Of a stretch of DNA of 64,000 nucleotides, positions 60,400 through 64,000 are shown piece after piece. This stretch comes from Endotrypanum monterogeii (taxonomy: Eukaryota; Euglenozoa; Kinetoplastea; Trypanosomatida; Trypanosomatidae). The notes under the pieces were generated by a model, which had not been told where the DNA came from, made no database searches, and saw nothing but the letters and a program-made list of their open reading frames with translations. The stretch spans positions 895,838 through 959,837 of the forward strand of contig CM007314.1 of the NCBI GenBank assembly GCA_000333855.2, in the 5' to 3' direction. A program made the position numbers and the translations under genes. The number at the start of each line of letters is the position of its first letter. Within the stretch, counting starts at the first letter, position 1.

Positions 60400-61103
60400 T
60401 TCAGCGTACAAATGCGGGTGTAGTGTGTCTAGTAAACGGAGTAAATCCCACAGCGGCAGAAATATGACATGAGGTACAGAGCAACCGAGAGAGGGGATGA
60501 AAGCACCCACAGAAAAAAAAAAAAAATACGTTAATAATGCCTGATGAACCGCCTCTGTATTGTTGGGGTCAATCGGTGAATGGACAGAAGTACAAGCAGA
60601 AAGTGCAGGGGAGTGAAGATAAATGCCGAAGGTTGAAAGAATGAGACCCTTTCGCTGGGGGAGGTGAAGAGGGGCAACTTCAGACCCGTGGCTTGTACCC
60701 GTTATTTTCTCGAATGAGGCAAAGGCGACGAGAGAAGAGGGTGTGCAGAGGTACTGCCCACCACAAGAAAACAAAACTGTGCAAATAACCTTCACATGTG
60801 CTTTGGATCTTGCCCAACCAGCAGGTTACGGGTGTGTATGGGGGAAGGGGAAGGGGGATTTCGGGTTCTCGGCTCTGGTGTTGGTAATGGTGGTGGTATC
60901 CCCATACTGAGAGCGGGGCTATACATCAACAACGAAAAAAAAAGATATATATATATGTTATCTATCTATATATATAAATATATATATACATACGTGCTTG
61001 TGAAAAAAAAAAAGAGTCAGAGAGTGGTACGCGAACACCTCAGCGCTGCCTGTGAACGAAGGAGAACGTATGCGAAACGTACGGCAAACGGAAAAGAAAA
61101 CAG

Positions 61104-61136
<33 letters not shown>

Positions 61137-61196
61137 CTCACCCTCTCCACAGATACAAAAGCCGATAAGTTCGTCGTTGCAACGTGAGGTTCGGGA
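60400..61196. other. Intergenic region between the unknown large gene and the coiled-coil gene
   Basis: About 0.8 kb with TA repeats at 60944-60990 and (CA)n at 61104-61130. No gene seen. Confidence 0.6.
61104..61130. repeat. (CA)n microsatellite
   Basis: About 13 CA units close downstream of the unknown large gene's stop codon. Confidence 0.9.
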
Positions 61197-64000
61197 TCAT
61201 GGTGCGACCTCTCTAGCGGCATTCGTTTCGTCGACATCTGCAGAGTTGCAGATACGCAATCCGAGGACGTTGGAAAGGGATGCCCAAAGGTTAGCCTCGC
61301 ACTGCTCCACAATTTCGGGGATGCACTGCGCTGCAAGAAGGGACCAGAGATTCTCTGCATCATCCGGAGCCACAACAGAGGTAAGTACATCGAAGGACGC
61401 ACCGAATAAAAGGCCTTTCATTCGGCACGACAGGCGTTGCGCCACGAGGTCGTACGGCTCGGGAACAATAGAGGTGACCGAGAACACCAGCCGCACCTTC
61501 TGGGCCACCAGTGCTGCAACAATCGGGACGTTGCACATCTCACGCTGAATGATGTTTCGTATTGCACACTCGTTGACGGTAGTCTGAGCGAAGCGCCACG
61601 CACTGCACACAAGGCTATCTTGGAGGGTGATCGCGAGACCAGGGTAACGTGAAGACGCCGCAAAAAGAGTTACAGAGCTCAAACATTTCGGCCCCTCAGA
61701 GAACTCAAGCGTCACTGGCGCCGTGTGATGAAAGCCAAAGAGTCGAGCGGGACCTGATATCAATAAGCGAAGTGGTGCCACAGGGGAAGAGTCTGGATCC
61801 TCGATAGTGCAACTACTCTCCGGCTCGGCGGCGACGCGGACGAGCTGAACCAGCACGGGTTCCTCGGCGGAGGCCTCCATGAGAAAACCACACACCGGCA
61901 GCGGCTGCACGCACCGGGCAGTGAGTGAAAAAAATCCGGTACCTCCCTCCATCTCCAGCGCAGCATCGGATATAACACTATTCTCGATATGCAGAACTGC
62001 CCTGCCCATGAGTAACGTACGTACTGGTCCGCTAGTAACGTGATCTGTCGACACACGCAGGGAGGCGGTCACGAGGAGTCGCAGCCCGGCTATCCCACAC
62101 GTCGTCGTCTCCGCCCTTGGCAGGAAAAACTGTTGCTCAGGAGTCTCTTCTTGTTTCGCAATGCAAGCGCGAGAAAGCGCGAACAAATCCCACACAGTAC
62201 CGTTCACCACTGCGATTTGGAAACTACTCAGCCGCACCGGAGAACTGCCCCTGCTGCATGTCGTATATATAGTGCAGGCACAATTGCAGCTGTGCAGCAC
62301 CCCTGGAAGTATTACTTGTCCCGAGCCATCCAGCGGTGCGAAGTTCCAGTGGGCGTCTTGGCTGTCCTCTTCTTTATTGTCGCCGAATTGTCCCTCCGTT
62401 GGAAACACACCAGCCTCCACGTGACAGATCGTGGTGAACTGTAGATGCGTCACCACAGCTCCAGGGAGATCTGATATTTCGGTGAAGTGTGTGGCACCGA
62501 AATCGCCGCGCAGGGTAACGATAGGCAGCTCGCTATCATCCACAGATCCGATAAGACTTAAAGGGAGTCCAACTTCAGGACTTTGTGTGTTGTCCTCAGG
62601 TGAAGACTCGGGGACTCCAGAAAAGGAGTCCTGGAAGGATGACAAGCGCGCGCCGTGGGAAATGAAGTTCATCTGAGAAGGACGCCCCCTCGCACCTACA
62701 CTACCGTCCGCAGAAGAGCCAATGGGTTTTGTGAGAAGCACCTCGAACTCAATCGAATCCATGACGAGACCTGGAATACCAAAGTTGACCCCTACACCGG
62801 GTACTGTGAAGCGCAATATGGCACTTTGGGTGTCTTCCCTCACACCGCCGTACGAATGAAGAGAGCTGACCGTCAGCACAAAGGTGGTCCGCATTGTAAT
62901 GTTTCCTTTGACATCTGTTGCAAAGGCACTCGAGGGAAGAATGTAGCGAAGCACATCCATCACGGAAGCAGGGCAGTGCGGCAGTGGACACTGCTGCACA
63001 AAGTTGACCCCTGCAGCGATGGTATACGGATATGGGCTCTGAAGAGGGGAGGAGTCTCGGGCGCTAGGGATGCCCATAGAATACGGTGGCGTGAAGACGA
63101 TGTCGTTGATTGCGAAGGCCACCGTTGCGGGGAACTCGCCGAACCCGGCAGCGTAAAGAAACGCTGCTACTACCGGAAAGTGGTCTATCGGCGCCCAAGA
63201 CGTCTCGGCAATGCGAACGGCAACAAGCAACGTGGCAAGGTGCTCATTCAGCGGTGTGAGGTTCGTCTCCTTCTCGAGCAGCACGCCAAGGCGACGCTGG
63301 AGTGCGGTGGAAAGACTCCAAAACACAGATAGAGACGCAAAGATACTGGCAGCCGGGAACCCGTACCAAGCCTCCGCGAGGGAGCCGACAACCTCCAGAG
63401 AAGGATAAAACCACCGTGATGTTTTTTTCGTGTAACACAGCGAGTCCCGGAACGCCAAAGGATGATGCAACAGCTCGACAAGATTCAATATGTGTGGGCC
63501 ACCGATCGCCTCGGCACTTGCAGACTCCAAGAGTAGGTGTATGAGATCCGACGAAAGACGGGCCTTCGACACCCATCTCGACATGTTAGGACTAGACGGC
63601 TCCGCAAGAGCGGGTACCACACTAGGACCTTGCGCCTCCTCCTCTAGCCCCAGGTCGGCGATATTCAAACGGAGACGTCGTGCAGCCTCCTTTGCCGTCT
63701 TTTGTAAAAAACTTTGGTACTTGTGCCTGAGGCCGTGAACGACCCCCGCTACGCTGCCCAGTCGACTGATTTCGTCTTTCTTTCTTAGCTCCGTTTCCGT
63801 ACTTCTGTACTCGTCATAGGCACGCTGACAGGACTGGATAAAAGCGGCTTCGGTGTTCAGCGCGTCAGAGATCCACGCACGGATGACAGTATTAGAGAAG
63901 TATCCTGAGATAGGCTTTGTAACCTGCGCAATGGCTGGGCCACTGCGCCGAACTTGCCAGCGCGCTGCGTAGAAATCAACCGTAACCGAGAACGATAGGA
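61197..64000 (-). CDS. Large unrecognised protein, N-terminus cut by window edge
   Basis: The minus frame is open from its TGA at 61197 to the right edge, about 934 codons, and no start is needed inside the window. No domain is recognised. At the right edge (the most N-terminal part seen) there is a helical, charged segment (residues with RKKDEISRLGSV and FLQKTAKEAARRLR); the rest is mixed alpha/beta with many hydrophobic strands such as FVLTVSSLHSY and LRLLVTASLRVS, and Ser/Pro/acidic linkers. It could be a large membrane-associated or scaffold protein; there is no clear signal peptide or enzyme motif. It transcribes toward the coiled-coil gene. Confidence 0.7.
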   Translation of the reverse strand, partial: LSFSVTVDFYAARWQVRRSGPAIAQVTKPISGYFSNTVIRAWISDALNTEAAFIQSCQRAYDEYRSTETELRKKDEISRLGSVAGVVHGLRHKYQSFLQKTAKEAARRLRLNIADLGLEEEAQGPSVVPALAEPSSPNMSRWVSKARLSSDLIHLLLESASAEAIGGPHILNLVELLHHPLAFRDSLCYTKKTSRWFYPSLEVVGSLAEAWYGFPAASIFASLSVFWSLSTALQRRLGVLLEKETNLTPLNEHLATLLVAVRIAETSWAPIDHFPVVAAFLYAAGFGEFPATVAFAINDIVFTPPYSMGIPSARDSSPLQSPYPYTIAAGVNFVQQCPLPHCPASVMDVLRYILPSSAFATDVKGNITMRTTFVLTVSSLHSYGGVREDTQSAILRFTVPGVGVNFGIPGLVMDSIEFEVLLTKPIGSSADGSVGARGRPSQMNFISHGARLSSFQDSFSGVPESSPEDNTQSPEVGLPLSLIGSVDDSELPIVTLRGDFGATHFTEISDLPGAVVTHLQFTTICHVEAGVFPTEGQFGDNKEEDSQDAHWNFAPLDGSGQVILPGVLHSCNCACTIYTTCSRGSSPVRLSSFQIAVVNGTVWDLFALSRACIAKQEETPEQQFFLPRAETTTCGIAGLRLLVTASLRVSTDHVTSGPVRTLLMGRAVLHIENSVISDAALEMEGGTGFFSLTARCVQPLPVCGFLMEASAEEPVLVQLVRVAAEPESSCTIEDPDSSPVAPLRLLISGPARLFGFHHTAPVTLEFSEGPKCLSSVTLFAASSRYPGLAITLQDSLVCSAWRFAQTTVNECAIRNIIQREMCNVPIVAALVAQKVRLVFSVTSIVPEPYDLVAQRLSCRMKGLLFGASFDVLTSVVAPDDAENLWSLLAAQCIPEIVEQCEANLWASLSNVLGLRICNSADVDETNAAREVAP

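Noticed and set aside
1..64000. tRNA, rRNA, CRISPR or spliceosomal intron
   Set aside because: I looked for B-box-like GGTTCGA motifs, spaced direct repeats and GT-AG-split domains and found none convincing.

Overview
This window looks like nuclear DNA of a kinetoplastid protist, most likely a trypanosomatid. All convincing genes are intronless and lie on the minus strand, as expected for one polycistronic transcription unit read from right to left. Genes are separated by 0.3-3.7 kb of homopolymer- and microsatellite-rich DNA. Several starts are preceded by a polypyrimidine tract and an AG, the layout of spliced-leader trans-splicing. The gene content is purely eukaryotic. I cannot name the species from sequence alone. 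No strand-switch, tRNA, rRNA or CRISPR array was seen.

Left third (1-25 kb), from low to high coordinates: a DUF155/RMD1-type protein cut by the left edge; a divergent mitochondrial carrier; a Rei1/ZNF622-like zinc-finger protein for 60S maturation; an intergenic region with an assembly gap and one copy of a dispersed repeat; a P4-type phospholipid flippase; a 1676-aa leucine-rich-repeat/IQ protein; a second, inverted copy of the repeat; and a tubulin tyrosine ligase-like (TTLL) enzyme.

Middle (26-45 kb): a RecQ helicase; a conserved-looking gene split into two frames by what looks like a one-base homopolymer frameshift; an RlmI-type methyltransferase-like protein whose catalytic motifs look lost; a small basic ORF; a SET-domain protein of the Rubisco-LSMT/SETD class; a 3.7-kb stretch without a gene; and a 346-aa protein with a poly-alanine tract.

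Right third (45-64 kb): a DZIP1-like C2H2/coiled-coil protein, sphingosine-1-phosphate lyase, a TRIM-like RING/B-box/coiled-coil protein with a SPRY-like tail, an ARL3-like small GTPase, a short coiled-coil protein, and a large unknown protein cut by the right edge.

Neighbours in such units are usually not functionally linked, and these genes are mixed. Several do point to the cilium/flagellum (ARL3-like, DZIP1-like, TTLL, LRR-IQ) or to the mitochondrion (carrier, DUF155, RlmI-like). Where an open frame begins inside a polypyrimidine tract or at a non-ATG codon, I moved the start to the first ATG after the likely splice acceptor.
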